Shown: in pieces, positions 25,633 through 34,660 of the stretch | How positions within the stretch are numbered: the first letter of the stretch is position 1 | Layout: each line of letters starts with the position of its first letter | From: an uncultured Victivallales bacterium | Lineage (GTDB): Bacteria; Verrucomicrobiota; Lentisphaeria; Victivallales; UBA1829 | NCBI GenBank assembly: GCA_934644965.1 | Contig: CAKUDG010000028.1 | Span: 1 to 45,559, forward strand | Direction of reading: 5' to 3' | Length of the DNA: 45,559 bases | The notes under the pieces: model-generated | The model's database searches: none | What the model was told of the DNA's origin: nothing | The model's input: the letters and a program-made list of their open reading frames with translations, nothing else | Made by a program: the position numbers and the translations under genes

Positions 25633-26925
25633 ATGTCCAACAGTCCTTTTGATGACTTGAAGGATCGCGGATTCGTTTACCAGATCACGGCGGAAGAAGC
25701 AGTAAAGGAACTTTTGCTGAAAGAAAAAGTGTACTTTTACGTGGGCTTCGATCCGACTGGAAGCAGTCTGCATGTCGGACATCTTCTGCCTGTCATGGCC
25801 ATGCGCAGACTTCAGGCGGCGGGGCATCATCCCATCGTACTTGTCGGCGGCGCCACGGGTCTGGTGGGTGATCCCTCAGGAAAATCCGAGGCCAGGCCGA
25901 TCCTGACCAAGGAAAAAGTTGCCGAAAACGCGGCAGCCCTGAAAGCCCAGCTTTCCCGTTTCATCTCCGTGGATCAGGCCACTTTCGTCAACAATGCAGA
26001 ATGGTTCTCCGATATGCTGTATCTGGATTTTCTCCGTGATATCGGATCCAAATTCAGCGTCAACAAAATGCTCACGGCGGAATCCGTCCGGATGCGTCTT
26101 GAGACGGGGCTGTCCTTCCTCGAATTCAACTACATGATCCTCCAGGCCTATGATTTCTATGTGCTCAACCGGAAATACAACTGCAAGCTTCAGCTCGGCG
26201 GTCAGGATCAGTGGGGCAATATCACCTGCGGCACGGAACTTGTCCGGAGAATCGCCCATCAGGAGGTCTTCGGACTCACTATGCCGCTCCTGATGAACAG
26301 CAATGGCCAGAAATTCGGAAAATCGGTCGGAGGAGCCGTCTGGCTCGACAAGAACCGCACTTCCGTTTTCGACTACTATCAGTTCTGGAGAAATACCGAC
26401 GATGCCGATGTGAAAAGACTTCTCCTGTATTTCACTTCGCTTCCCGTCCCTGAAATCCATTCCATCTGTGCAGAAAACTGCAACATCAACCGTGCCAAGG
26501 AAATCCTCGCTTATGAAGCGACAGCTCTTGCTCACGGTCCTGAAGAAGCGGAAAAAGCCTATCTCGCCGCCGGATCCAAATTCGGGTTCGCTGATCCGGA
26601 GTGCAATGTCCCCACAAGCAGCGCCGTCGCCAGAATTTCCCTCTCCAACGCCGCCGCTGCCGCCGATCTGCCCACCTATGGGCTGACTCTGTCTGAAAAT
26701 GACTCCGGAGAGAAAAAAATCTGGATCTGCAAACTCATGACCGATGCGGGACTCTGCAAATCCAACGGTGAGGCTAGACGTCTGATTCAGGCAGGCGGAG
26801 CCTATCTCAACGACGAACGCATCTCAGATCTGAATTTGAATCTGGATGCCTCCGCATTCCAGAACGGGCCTGTCCTCTTGAAAACAGGAAAGAAAAACAT
26901 CCGGAGAATTGTTCTTCTTTCCTGA
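25633..26925 (+). CDS. tyrS: Tyrosyl-tRNA synthetase
   Basis: Class I synthetase that charges tRNA-Tyr. 430 residues. Seen: YVGFDPTGSSLHVGHLLPV with the HIGH-type motif HVGH, GGATGLVGDPSGKSEAR, the tyrosine pocket EFNYMILQAYDFYVL, GGQDQWGNI, the KMSKS-type KFGKS, and a C-terminal S4 RNA-binding domain (KSNGEARRLIQAGGAYLN). The frame opens at 25564; the ATG at 25633 has GGAAAGGCGG upstream and begins the family sequence. It is a single-gene unit with its own promoter and terminator. Confidence 0.97.
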   Translation: MSNSPFDDLKDRGFVYQITAEEAVKELLLKEKVYFYVGFDPTGSSLHVGHLLPVMAMRRLQAAGHHPIVLVGGATGLVGDPSGKSEARPILTKEKVAENAAALKAQLSRFISVDQATFVNNAEWFSDMLYLDFLRDIGSKFSVNKMLTAESVRMRLETGLSFLEFNYMILQAYDFYVLNRKYNCKLQLGGQDQWGNITCGTELVRRIAHQEVFGLTMPLLMNSNGQKFGKSVGGAVWLDKNRTSVFDYYQFWRNTDDADVKRLLLYFTSLPVPEIHSICAENCNINRAKEILAYEATALAHGPEEAEKAYLAAGSKFGFADPECNVPTSSAVARISLSNAAAAADLPTYGLTLSENDSGEKKIWICKLMTDAGLCKSNGEARRLIQAGGAYLNDERISDLNLNLDASAFQNGPVLLKTGKKNIRRIVLLS

Positions 26926-26989
26926 TCGGGCCTTCCCGTTCCACTGTCATGCACTCCCTGCATTGCAGATCCCTGTTTTTTGTTTTTCC

Positions 26990-27034
26990 CCCCTTGGCGA
27001 CAGGAAAAAATCCGTCCCAAGGGGATTTTCTTTT
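26990..27034 (+). terminator. Intrinsic terminator of tyrS
   Basis: CCCCTTGG (26990-26997) pairs with CCAAGGGG (27017-27024). Inside, GAC/GTC and GGA/TCC also pair, giving a long stem, then ATTTTCTTTT. Confidence 0.7.
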
Positions 27035-27141
27035 CCGTGCTCTCTGCAGATCATTTCGTCTTGTTTTTTTCCAGCCAAGAGAGAAAAAGAGGGAAAAAGA
27101 AAAACGTAGGGAAAGCAGGAGCAGAAAGAAGAAAAAAAGGA

Positions 27142-27187
27142 AGAAAAAAAGCCGGACGAGAGCAAAAGGCTTCTCTCATCCGGCTTT
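27142..27187 (-). terminator. Intrinsic terminator of the Gfo/Idh gene
   Basis: Minus-strand stem AAAGCCGGA/TCCGGCTTT extended by GAGAG/CTCTC (27148-27187), followed on that strand by a T7 run. It lies 78 nt past the stop at 27265. Confidence 0.7.
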
Positions 27188-27264
27188 GGGATAATGAAAA
27201 AAAATGCGGTGAGGATTTTTCTTATTTTCATGGAAGAAAAAGAAAATTCTCCGGAGGGGAATTG

Positions 27265-28527
27265 CTATTTCACATCCACGACTTCGTTTTTCCGTCTGGA
27301 TTCTTCTGCGGCAAAAACCATCAGATGGCTTTCCAGAGATTCATCCACTCCGGAAAGGATGCAGGAAGGATCGCGGGTCGCGAGGGCCTGGACAAAGGCA
27401 TCCATGAGGCCGCCGTCTCCGCCGCCATGCCCTGTAAGAATGCCGCCGTCATTTTTCAATTCGGTGTCAATAGTGGTTTTTTCTCCGGTGAGGAAGTCCG
27501 TGACATGGATGAACTGACTGTCTGCGAGAATGGATCCGCGCGTTCCGAAGATCCGGGTCTGTCTTCCGGATTCATTGCAGAATGCGGTCATGGTCATGGA
27601 AGCCGTTCGGCTGCCTTCAAAAGTGAGGTTGACGACCTGATTGTCCACTACATCGTTATCACAGGCAAAGACACAGCGTCCGTAGGGGCCTTCCCGGAGC
27701 GCCTTCAGAACACCTTCTTCGGTCAGATCCGTTGTGATGACGTCTGTCGGCCATCCTTTGAGTCCCTTGAAGATCCGGTCACGCAGGTAGATCTTGATTG
27801 CGGAGTAGGGACAGCGGCATTCAATTCCGGCGGGACAGTCCGTGCATCTGTCCGCCGCTCCCGCAGGCTGATGCTCTTTTTTAAAATAGTTCAGAAAGCC
27901 GAAGGACTGGGCTTTCTGACAGGGCACGTCCATCATGTAACGGAGCCAGTCCAGATCATGACAGCATTTCTGAAGCAGCATGAAGGAAGACTCCTTTTCG
28001 TTTCTCCAGTTCCCGCGGACAAAGGAATGCGCCTGATGCCAGTGCCCAACCGGTTCCAGATGCTGGATCGACACCACATCCCCGATCACCCCGGATTTCA
28101 GAAGTTCTTTCAGACGGCGCGTAAATGCCGTGTAGCGAAGCACATGGCAGACCGCAAAAATAATCTTGGCTTTTCTGACTTCCGCAACAATTCTGCGGCA
28201 GGCGTCCGGAGTGGGAGCAATCGGTTTTTCCAGAAGCATGTCATAGCCGAGTCTGGCAAAGGCGATTGCCGGAGCTTCATGCATGGCGTCCTGTGTACAG
28301 ATCAGAACGGCGTCGGCAAATTTCGGAAGCTTTGCGACTTCAGACCAGCAGCGGAAACGCCTTTCCTCCGGAATTCCGTGCCTGTCTCCGATTCTGTTCC
28401 GGTAGAAGTCACGCGGTTCCGCCACTGCGACGATTTTCGCCCGTTCCGGAAATTCTTCCACAAAGGTGGAGTATCCGGTGCCTCTGGCCCCGGCGCCGAT
28501 CACAATCAGTTTGACTGGTTCAGACAT
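27265..28527 (-). CDS. Gfo/Idh/MocA family oxidoreductase
   Basis: A 420-residue NAD(P)-dependent sugar or polyol dehydrogenase. The N-terminal Rossmann fold has LIVIGAGARGTGYSTF, ADAVLICTQDAMHEAPAIAF and the catalytic-type LLEKPIAPTPDACR (EKP). The C-terminal alpha/beta domain has QKCCHDLDWLRYMM (HDxD-like active site) and a cysteine cluster (CTDCPAGIECRC) seen in some members. The substrate is unknown. It could act on sugars released by the GH36 enzyme, which is inference. The ATG at 28527 has AAGGAT upstream. Monocistronic. Confidence 0.88.
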   Translation of the reverse strand: MSEPVKLIVIGAGARGTGYSTFVEEFPERAKIVAVAEPRDFYRNRIGDRHGIPEERRFRCWSEVAKLPKFADAVLICTQDAMHEAPAIAFARLGYDMLLEKPIAPTPDACRRIVAEVRKAKIIFAVCHVLRYTAFTRRLKELLKSGVIGDVVSIQHLEPVGHWHQAHSFVRGNWRNEKESSFMLLQKCCHDLDWLRYMMDVPCQKAQSFGFLNYFKKEHQPAGAADRCTDCPAGIECRCPYSAIKIYLRDRIFKGLKGWPTDVITTDLTEEGVLKALREGPYGRCVFACDNDVVDNQVVNLTFEGSRTASMTMTAFCNESGRQTRIFGTRGSILADSQFIHVTDFLTGEKTTIDTELKNDGGILTGHGGGDGGLMDAFVQALATRDPSCILSGVDESLESHLMVFAAEESRRKNEVVDVK

Positions 28528-28996
28528 TTTTGAGACTTATCCTTCTTCTCTTGTTTTTTATTCAAGTTGTGGTTTTTGTCTTTATGAAAAAAATAAAGAC
28601 CATAAAAACGTACCTGCCCGGGCATGAAAATCAAGCCCTTTGCCGGTTTCTTTCTCCGAAAAAGATTTTTTGCGTGACATTGTTGCAAAATACTTTCCTC
28701 AATCACTGGAAAAATATAGGGAATGAGTTTATCTTGTACACAGACATCGAAGAAATATGAGGGAGAATATTCAGAAAAAAATGCGCTGATCCTTTCACTC
28801 GGATTCCCGGAGAGGGGGAAAAAGAGTATTGCTGCTGGGGGGAGAAAAAACAGCATTTCTCTTTTTCCGCTGCGCTTTCCTCCCTCTCTCGCAGCTTCCC
28901 GTGAACGACTTCAAAGCGGCCGCCCAGGCGGCAGAATTTGTTTTCCCCGTTCTCTTTTGTCCCGAAAATAAAAAAAAGAAAAAGAGCTTGTCCTTT
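28528..28996. other. Divergent gap between the oxidoreductase and HypF-like genes
   Basis: 469 nt, A/T-rich. It contains a perfect 8-bp hairpin GTCTTTAT/ATAAAGAC (28578-28600) in the leader of the minus-strand gene. I see no convincing promoter or gene; short open frames here lack ribosome sites. Confidence 0.4.
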
Positions 28997-31354
28997 ATGA
29001 GAAGTTCCGTGACATTGCAGATGAAAGGCGAAATTGCCGCTCCCGGATTTAAACCCCTGATCTGGAAACTTGCGTCGGAAGCTGCTCTCGGCGGATGGAT
29101 CACGGATGACGAAGGCTCGGCTCTGATGCGTCTTGAAGGCTCCATGGAAAAAATTGAAGGGTTCATCCGGAGTCTTCCTTCCAATCTTTTTCCCGTCTAC
29201 CGTTTGAAGGAACTGCGCATCATGAAACAGGAATCCGACCGGAATCTGGATCCGCAGTCCCGGAAAGGCTTCCGGATTCTCGGGACGCCGCAGGCCTTTC
29301 ATGAGATCCGACCGGATTATGCGCCCTGTGCCTCCTGTCTGGAAGAAATGATGAATCCGGCGTCGCGGCGTTACTGCTATCCGTTCTGGTCCTGCGGCGA
29401 CTGCGGACCTTCGTATTCCGCGATGCTCCGGAGTCCTTTCATCCGAAAGAACACGTTCCTCTCCTCATTCCCACCCTGCCGGATCTGCATGGAGGAGTAT
29501 GGGAATTCGGAGGACAGGAAACATTTTCATTCTGAACTTCTTGCATGCCCGCAGTGTGGTCCGCGGCTTTTCCTGACCGACCGGGCAGGGGGATTGCTGG
29601 ATGACAGCAATCCGGTCTGTTCCGCAAGGAAGGTCATTGCCTCCGGCGGCATTCTGGCGCTGCAGTCGCTTTTCGGAGGATTTCACCTGTTTCTCAATTC
29701 TTCCGACCGTGCGGCTCTGGAGAGACTCAGACATTTGAAAAAGATTCCAACCCGTCCGATTTCCCTGATGGCCAGAAATATGGATGTCATCCGCAAGATC
29801 TGCATCTGTTCTGAGGAGGAGGAGAACCTTCTGCTTTCTCCCGCCGCACCGGTCGTGATTCTGAGAATGAAAGAGGGAGTGGAGGAATTCCTGCCGACGG
29901 ATCTGATCTGTCCGGGTTCTCCGAATCTGGGTGTCTCCCTTCCGCCGACCTCTCTCATGTTCCTTCTCTTTGAACATGATTCCTGTGAAGGATCCCCGAA
30001 ACCCTTTGATCTTCTGGCCAGTTGCAGCAGCAACTGGGACGGAACCACGGAAGGAGTCTCGATCGACCAGCTTTTTGCGGACCTTTCCGGAATTGCGGAC
30101 CGTTTCCTCTGTCATGACCTCCGAATCGGAATGGAGTGTGTTTCTTCCGTGGCTGCCGTCAGGGAAGGGGGGGTGCAGATATTGAGACGGGCTCGCGGAT
30201 ATACGCCTCTGCCCGTGAATCTGAAAGTGCCTCTCCGCCGTATTGCCGCGGCCTTCGGTTCGGACAAGGCCAATTCCGTCGCGCTCGGATTCGGCTATAA
30301 AATCATTCCATCACAATATCTTGGAGATATCAGAACCGATACCGCGGCGGAACGTCTTTGTCACATGCTGGAACATTTTACAATGCTTTTTGACACCGTC
30401 CCGGACGTCGTCGCCTGTGACATGAACATGAATCTTCTTTCCTCACGGGCCGCATCCCGTTTTGCCGAAAAATATTCCCTTCCGCTTGTTTCTGTGCAGA
30501 AACATCATGCCAACGCGCTGGCGTGTATGGCGGAAAACGGACTGGAAAATGCTCTGGCTTTCGTTTTCGATGAAGGCGCACCGGGCCCGGACGGAATTCT
30601 CTGGGGCGCGGAACTTCTGGAAACGCGGATTTCCTCTTTCCGACGCCTTGCCACGTTCCAGCCCGTGATTCTCCCCGGCGCGGAAAATGCCATTCTGCGT
30701 CCGCTCCGCCAACTGGCAGGAAGGATGTTCCAGGCCGGAATTCCCATCACCGACTCCTGGCTAGAGCAGATGCATGCAGATGCCTCGGAACTGGAGTTGT
30801 GGAAGCATGCTTTTGAACGAAAATCGGGACGGTTCATCCTGAGTCACGCCGCGGCAAGACTCTTCGATTCTATTTCCGCCATGCTCGGTATCGCCCCGGA
30901 ATTCTGCAGTTATCCGGAGGAATCCTCTTCTTCACTTTCCAATGCTGCGCTCCGCTGTACGGAAAAGCCCGAGTCCATTCCCGAAGAACTGACGGAACTC
31001 TTTGGATTCAGAATCGCGGAAGAGGATTCCATGGCCTTGATCGACTGGGCTCCGACCTTCCGCCATTTTTCCACGCACAAGCCTTTCGATTCCTCGGATC
31101 TGCCTCGTCTCGCCATGGCGTTCCACATCTCTCTTTCAAGAGCAATTGCTGAAATGGCTGAATTCGGAGCGGCAAAGTCCGATTTACGCGATATCGTGCT
31201 TTCCGGTTCCTGTTTTACCAATGGACTGCTTTCAAATCTGGTGGGAAATACCCTGAAGGGAAAAGGATTCCGGGTTCATGTGCATCACATGATTCCCCCG
31301 GATGATTCCGGAATTTCCGTCGGGCAGATTTATCACGCAGGATTATCCAACTGA
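28997..31354 (+). CDS. Divergent HypF-like carbamoyltransferase homologue
   Basis: 785 residues with the full HypF layout: acylphosphatase-like region (~5-75), two zinc fingers with the HypF spacing (C111, C114, C133, C136; C161, C164, C184, C187), a YrdC-like domain (~200-460, ending ILRRARGYTPLP) and a Kae1-like domain (~470-785, with DEGAPGPDGILWGAE and PPDDSGISVGQ). HypF makes the cyanide ligand of [NiFe] hydrogenase from carbamoyl phosphate. Here conserved sites differ: GFR is GFK (K19), the acylphosphatase Asn region reads TDD, and HHHAH is KHHAN (~502-506). No hyp or hydrogenase genes are near, so the role may have changed. The start is ATG 28997, where family sequence begins; its ribosome site is weak. 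Confidence 0.8.
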   Translation: MRSSVTLQMKGEIAAPGFKPLIWKLASEAALGGWITDDEGSALMRLEGSMEKIEGFIRSLPSNLFPVYRLKELRIMKQESDRNLDPQSRKGFRILGTPQAFHEIRPDYAPCASCLEEMMNPASRRYCYPFWSCGDCGPSYSAMLRSPFIRKNTFLSSFPPCRICMEEYGNSEDRKHFHSELLACPQCGPRLFLTDRAGGLLDDSNPVCSARKVIASGGILALQSLFGGFHLFLNSSDRAALERLRHLKKIPTRPISLMARNMDVIRKICICSEEEENLLLSPAAPVVILRMKEGVEEFLPTDLICPGSPNLGVSLPPTSLMFLLFEHDSCEGSPKPFDLLASCSSNWDGTTEGVSIDQLFADLSGIADRFLCHDLRIGMECVSSVAAVREGGVQILRRARGYTPLPVNLKVPLRRIAAAFGSDKANSVALGFGYKIIPSQYLGDIRTDTAAERLCHMLEHFTMLFDTVPDVVACDMNMNLLSSRAASRFAEKYSLPLVSVQKHHANALACMAENGLENALAFVFDEGAPGPDGILWGAELLETRISSFRRLATFQPVILPGAENAILRPLRQLAGRMFQAGIPITDSWLEQMHADASELELWKHAFERKSGRFILSHAAARLFDSISAMLGIAPEFCSYPEESSSSLSNAALRCTEKPESIPEELTELFGFRIAEEDSMALIDWAPTFRHFSTHKPFDSSDLPRLAMAFHISLSRAIAEMAEFGAAKSDLRDIVLSGSCFTNGLLSNLVGNTLKGKGFRVHVHHMIPPDDSGISVGQIYHAGLSN

Positions 31355-31863
31355 TTCTCTTTATGCAATGAGGCTCCCCTCTCTCCCGTGTCCTTAGTCA
31401 AAAAAAGAAAATCCTGTGTTGATTTCATCACATCCCTTATTTGCACGGAATATGAAAGAAATAAGGGAAATAAAAAAGGGGAAAAAAGGTGTTCCGGAAT
31501 ACGCCGGTTCCTGCTCCCCGCCTTTAAGAAGGGTGGGGGGAATCGGCTGAGAGCGGAACTCCGGCGCATCCGCGGAACAAAATCCGATTCAAGGAGAAGA
31601 TTCCTTTTTCTTTTTTTGACAGCGATCATGCAGAAAAGTTTTGCGGGAAAGCTGTTCTTGCCGAAAAAAAACATTTTTTTAGTGTAAGAAGCATTTTTAT
31701 TTTTTGCTTGGACGCGTATATTGCCGGAGAAAGATGGAAGAATCCTGGAAAAAAAACGCCGACAGTCCTTTTCTGAACAGAAACGGGGCGTCTGGACAAA
31801 CAGGATTCTTGAACGCAATTTCCGTATTTCGGCAGGCAAATCAAGAGAGGAGCATAGACTCTC
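31355..31863. other. Gap upstream of the uxaE-like gene
   Basis: 509 nt without a gene I can support. It has a GC hairpin near 31517-31539 (CCCCGCC with GGTGGGG) without a T run, and a TATATT at 31717-31722 that lacks a good -35. Confidence 0.35.
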
Positions 31864-33408
31864 ATGCGCAGATTTTTACAGAACGCGGTCTCCATTCTCA
31901 ATGGAGATGAAGAATTTCTGAGAGAACACCTTGCAGTTCCCGCGAGTGGGATCGGGATATATCGGGACTCCATCCGGAAGAGAGGGGAGACGGTTGTGAC
32001 AATGGCCCGTTCCGATGAGGGACGCTGTCTTCTGCTTCTGGCGCCGTCCCGCACGGACCTGTTTGACGCCTTTGAAGGGGAGATTGTCTGCGACGATGTG
32101 GGAATTGCGGCGAAACAGTGTCCGCTTTCCACGGAAAACGCCGCCGCGCTGCGCGGAGTATTTCCCTGGACCGCTCCTGTGCCGGTTCTCCGGAAAAAAT
32201 GTTCGATCGGCTGCGGGGATCGCCTCGGGCTGGCGACGGCGGCTCATGCAAAAGTGTTCAAACGTTTTGAAGCATATCCCGTGTTCGCCCAGCAGTCCGT
32301 CCGGGAACTGACGCTGACCGACCGGAGTTTCCGGAGTGTCATCGACGATGCTTCCTTCCTCGTCTACCAGGCCGGATTTGAATACGGTTTTGCCGCGGAC
32401 GGCGATCATCTGAAAACCCTGGAACAGATTCGGACCGCTCTGGAAACAGGTGTTACCATGCTGACGCTGGACCTTTCGGAAAAACTGCGCCCCGAATTTT
32501 CCGAAAAAACCGGAACCGAACTTCTTCAGGCCTTCCAGAGCCTCCCGGATTCTCTCCGCAAACGTCTGAAGGAGACTTATGAAAAGCGGACATTCCATTT
32601 CGGAGACACCGCAATCGTCTTTTCCTCCGAAGAACTGATGCGCTGCGCCGTCATTTACTCTGCGGCTCTGGACTTTGCCGCGGAAGCCGGACAGATGCTC
32701 AAAACTTTCGGCGACGGGTCGACGGATCTGGAAATTTCCATCGACGAAACCACAGCCCCCACTCTTCCCGAACACCACTTCTTCGCAGCAAATGAACTCC
32801 AGGTGCGCGGCGTGGATTTCGTTTCCCTTGCCCCGCGTTTCATCGGAGAGTTCCAGAAGGGCATCGACTACATCGGGGATCTGGAGGAATTCAAGAAACA
32901 GCTCCGTGTTCATGCCGCCATCGCGGAACAGTTCGGATTCTACAAATTGTCGATTCATTCCGGAAGCGACAAATTCAAAACCTTCCCCTTCATCGGCGAT
33001 TTCACAAAAGGCCGCTTCCACCTGAAAACCGCAGGAACCAGTTATCTGGAAGCGGTCAGGACCATCGCAAATGCGGATCCGGCCCTCTTCCGGGAAATGT
33101 GGCGTACTGCCCTGAATTCACTGGATGCGGCTCTGAAACTATATCATATTACAGCGGATTTCAGCAAACTGCCGGATCTGGAGCAGATCAGCAACTATGA
33201 ACTGCCGTCCCTGCTGAAGGATGACACCGCCCGTCAACTCCTGCATATCACCTATGGCGCCATGCTTGGAAGCAACAGCCCCTTGAGACTCCGGATCCGG
33301 GCCACTCTCCACCGCTATGAAAATATTTATGAGGAACTCCTGATAAAGCATTTCGAGAAACATCTGACGCTTCTGCATGTGCCTCACCGCAGTAAGGGAA
33401 AACGCTAA
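31864..33408 (+). CDS. uxaE: Tagaturonate epimerase (UxaE family)
   Basis: 514 residues. UxaE converts D-tagaturonate to D-fructuronate in galacturonate breakdown, replacing the UxaB route. Family-like segments: CSIGCGDRLGLATAAHAKVF, FAQQSVREL, TLDLSEKLRP, ISIDETTAPT and the late KLSIHSGSDKFKTFPF, followed by HLKTAGTSYLEAVR. The protein looks cytoplasmic. GAGAGGAG lies upstream of the ATG at somewhat long spacing. No other uronate genes (uxaC, uxuA, kdgK) are in view. The call is from memory of the family motifs, so it is good but not certain. Confidence 0.82.
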   Translation: MRRFLQNAVSILNGDEEFLREHLAVPASGIGIYRDSIRKRGETVVTMARSDEGRCLLLLAPSRTDLFDAFEGEIVCDDVGIAAKQCPLSTENAAALRGVFPWTAPVPVLRKKCSIGCGDRLGLATAAHAKVFKRFEAYPVFAQQSVRELTLTDRSFRSVIDDASFLVYQAGFEYGFAADGDHLKTLEQIRTALETGVTMLTLDLSEKLRPEFSEKTGTELLQAFQSLPDSLRKRLKETYEKRTFHFGDTAIVFSSEELMRCAVIYSAALDFAAEAGQMLKTFGDGSTDLEISIDETTAPTLPEHHFFAANELQVRGVDFVSLAPRFIGEFQKGIDYIGDLEEFKKQLRVHAAIAEQFGFYKLSIHSGSDKFKTFPFIGDFTKGRFHLKTAGTSYLEAVRTIANADPALFREMWRTALNSLDAALKLYHITADFSKLPDLEQISNYELPSLLKDDTARQLLHITYGAMLGSNSPLRLRIRATLHRYENIYEELLIKHFEKHLTLLHVPHRSKGKR

Positions 33409-33526
33409 AAAAACAAAACTCTGAGAAAAAAATGTGATCCGGGGATGGATGCCATACAGATTTTTTCCCGGAGTCGCGCTTTTCCCCCTCCCGCAGGACA
33501 GTGTTTTTTTATCTCCGTTTGATTTT

Positions 33527-34297
33527 TCAGAGAGAGGTAGTGGTGTTTTCTTCAGCAGAGAAAGGCATGCCGGACTGAAGCGCAGCAAAGACTTCCTTCC
33601 CCGACAGAAAGCGCCACTTCCCAGGGGGCAGGGACCCGAGATGCAGTTTTCCGAGAGAGATTCGCTTCAGCCGACAGGTCTTCTTTCCGGCAGAAGCAAT
33701 CATTCTCCGGATTTCCCTGTTTTTTCCCTCGTTCAGGCGGATGCGGTATTTCAGCGGGGTGACGGGGGAGACCTCCAGCGCCCGCAGAATTTCCCCCGCG
33801 TCCTCCACGCCTGAAAGAAAACGTGCAATGTCGGAGCGGGAGAGGGGGGCGGAGACGGAAACCTCATACGTTTTGACAATTTCATTCCGGGGATGGGTCA
33901 GTCTGTTGACAAAGTCCCCGTCGTTGGAAAAGAGGATCAGTCCTTCGCTGTTTTTGTCGAGCCGTCCTGCGGAAAAGAGTCTCGGATTTCCTTCGATGCG
34001 GATGAGATCGAGTGCTTTTTTCGGAGCATGGATATCTTCTGCTGTGCAGATATATCCCCTGGGTTTATTCAGCATAATATAATATTTCCTGTCCGGAAGA
34101 GCCAGCAGGGCTCCCCTGCAACAGACTTGATCCCCTTCGGAAACCCGGAAAGCCGGATCTGTGACTGCCTGACCGTTGACTGTGACAAGCCCGTCCTTTA
34201 TCAGAGATGCCGATTTCCTCCGGGAGGCCACTCCCGCGGAGGCGAGGAACTTGTTCAACAATGTACTGCCGCATTCAGCTTTTTTCTCGTTAAGCAT
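33527..34297 (-). CDS. RsuA/RluB-family pseudouridine synthase
   Basis: 256 residues. An N-terminal S4 domain (LNKFLASAGVASRRKSASLI, then VTVNGQAV) binds RNA; the catalytic domain has YIMLNKPRGYICT, the active-site motif AGRLDKNSEGLIL (catalytic Asp) and LNEGKNREIRRMI. Such enzymes modify 16S or 23S rRNA; RluB-like seems likelier, but the site cannot be told. An in-frame TTG at 34363 is rejected as the start because it lies inside the promoter -35 box; the ATG at 34297 gives a short leader. Confidence 0.92.
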   Translation of the reverse strand: MLNEKKAECGSTLLNKFLASAGVASRRKSASLIKDGLVTVNGQAVTDPAFRVSEGDQVCCRGALLALPDRKYYIMLNKPRGYICTAEDIHAPKKALDLIRIEGNPRLFSAGRLDKNSEGLILFSNDGDFVNRLTHPRNEIVKTYEVSVSAPLSRSDIARFLSGVEDAGEILRALEVSPVTPLKYRIRLNEGKNREIRRMIASAGKKTCRLKRISLGKLHLGSLPPGKWRFLSGKEVFAALQSGMPFSAEENTTTSL

Positions 34298-34335
34298 ATA
34301 ATACTTCGGGTAAGAACAGGGATTTTTTTTCTTTG

Positions 34336-34363
34336 AATATACCTTATGATCCTCTTTATGCAA
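34336..34363 (-). promoter_or_regulatory. Promoter of the pseudouridine synthase gene
   Basis: Minus-strand TTGCAT (34358-34363), 16-nt spacer, TATATT (34336-34341), about 40 nt before the ATG at 34297. Confidence 0.5.
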
Positions 34364-34512
34364 GCGGCGGAGCCGTTCTTCTTCTTTTTCTCCAGCACCG
34401 GGTCTTCGTGAGCGAGCGTGTTCGCATTTATTTTTTTTATGGAAAGTTTTTTTGAGAGGGGAAATGATAAAAAAATGCTTTCTTCGGGAGAACTTTTCCG
34501 GCGGCGGAATGA

Positions 34513-34540
34513 TTGTATTTCAGAAAAAAAGAAGTATAGT
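34513..34540 (+). promoter_or_regulatory. Promoter of the antiporter gene
   Basis: TTGTAT (34513-34518), 16-nt spacer, TATAGT (34535-34540), about 120 nt before the ATG at 34661. Confidence 0.45.
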
Positions 34541-34660
34541 ACAGGATTTAAAGTTTCGTGCGCGTCCGGATTCTGTTCGGAAGAGGATGGATGAGCGTCA
34601 AGACAGCCTCAGGGGAAAAGACCCGGGTTCAACAAAGCTTACAGAAAGACGGCAGGAAAA

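Noticed and set aside
26980..28533. 517-codon plus-strand frame
   Set aside because: Antisense to the Gfo/Idh gene and crosses two terminators.
28530..28760. 76-codon frame starting MRLILLLLFFIQ
   Set aside because: TTG start without a ribosome site, contains the hairpin at 28578-28600, and no recognisable protein.
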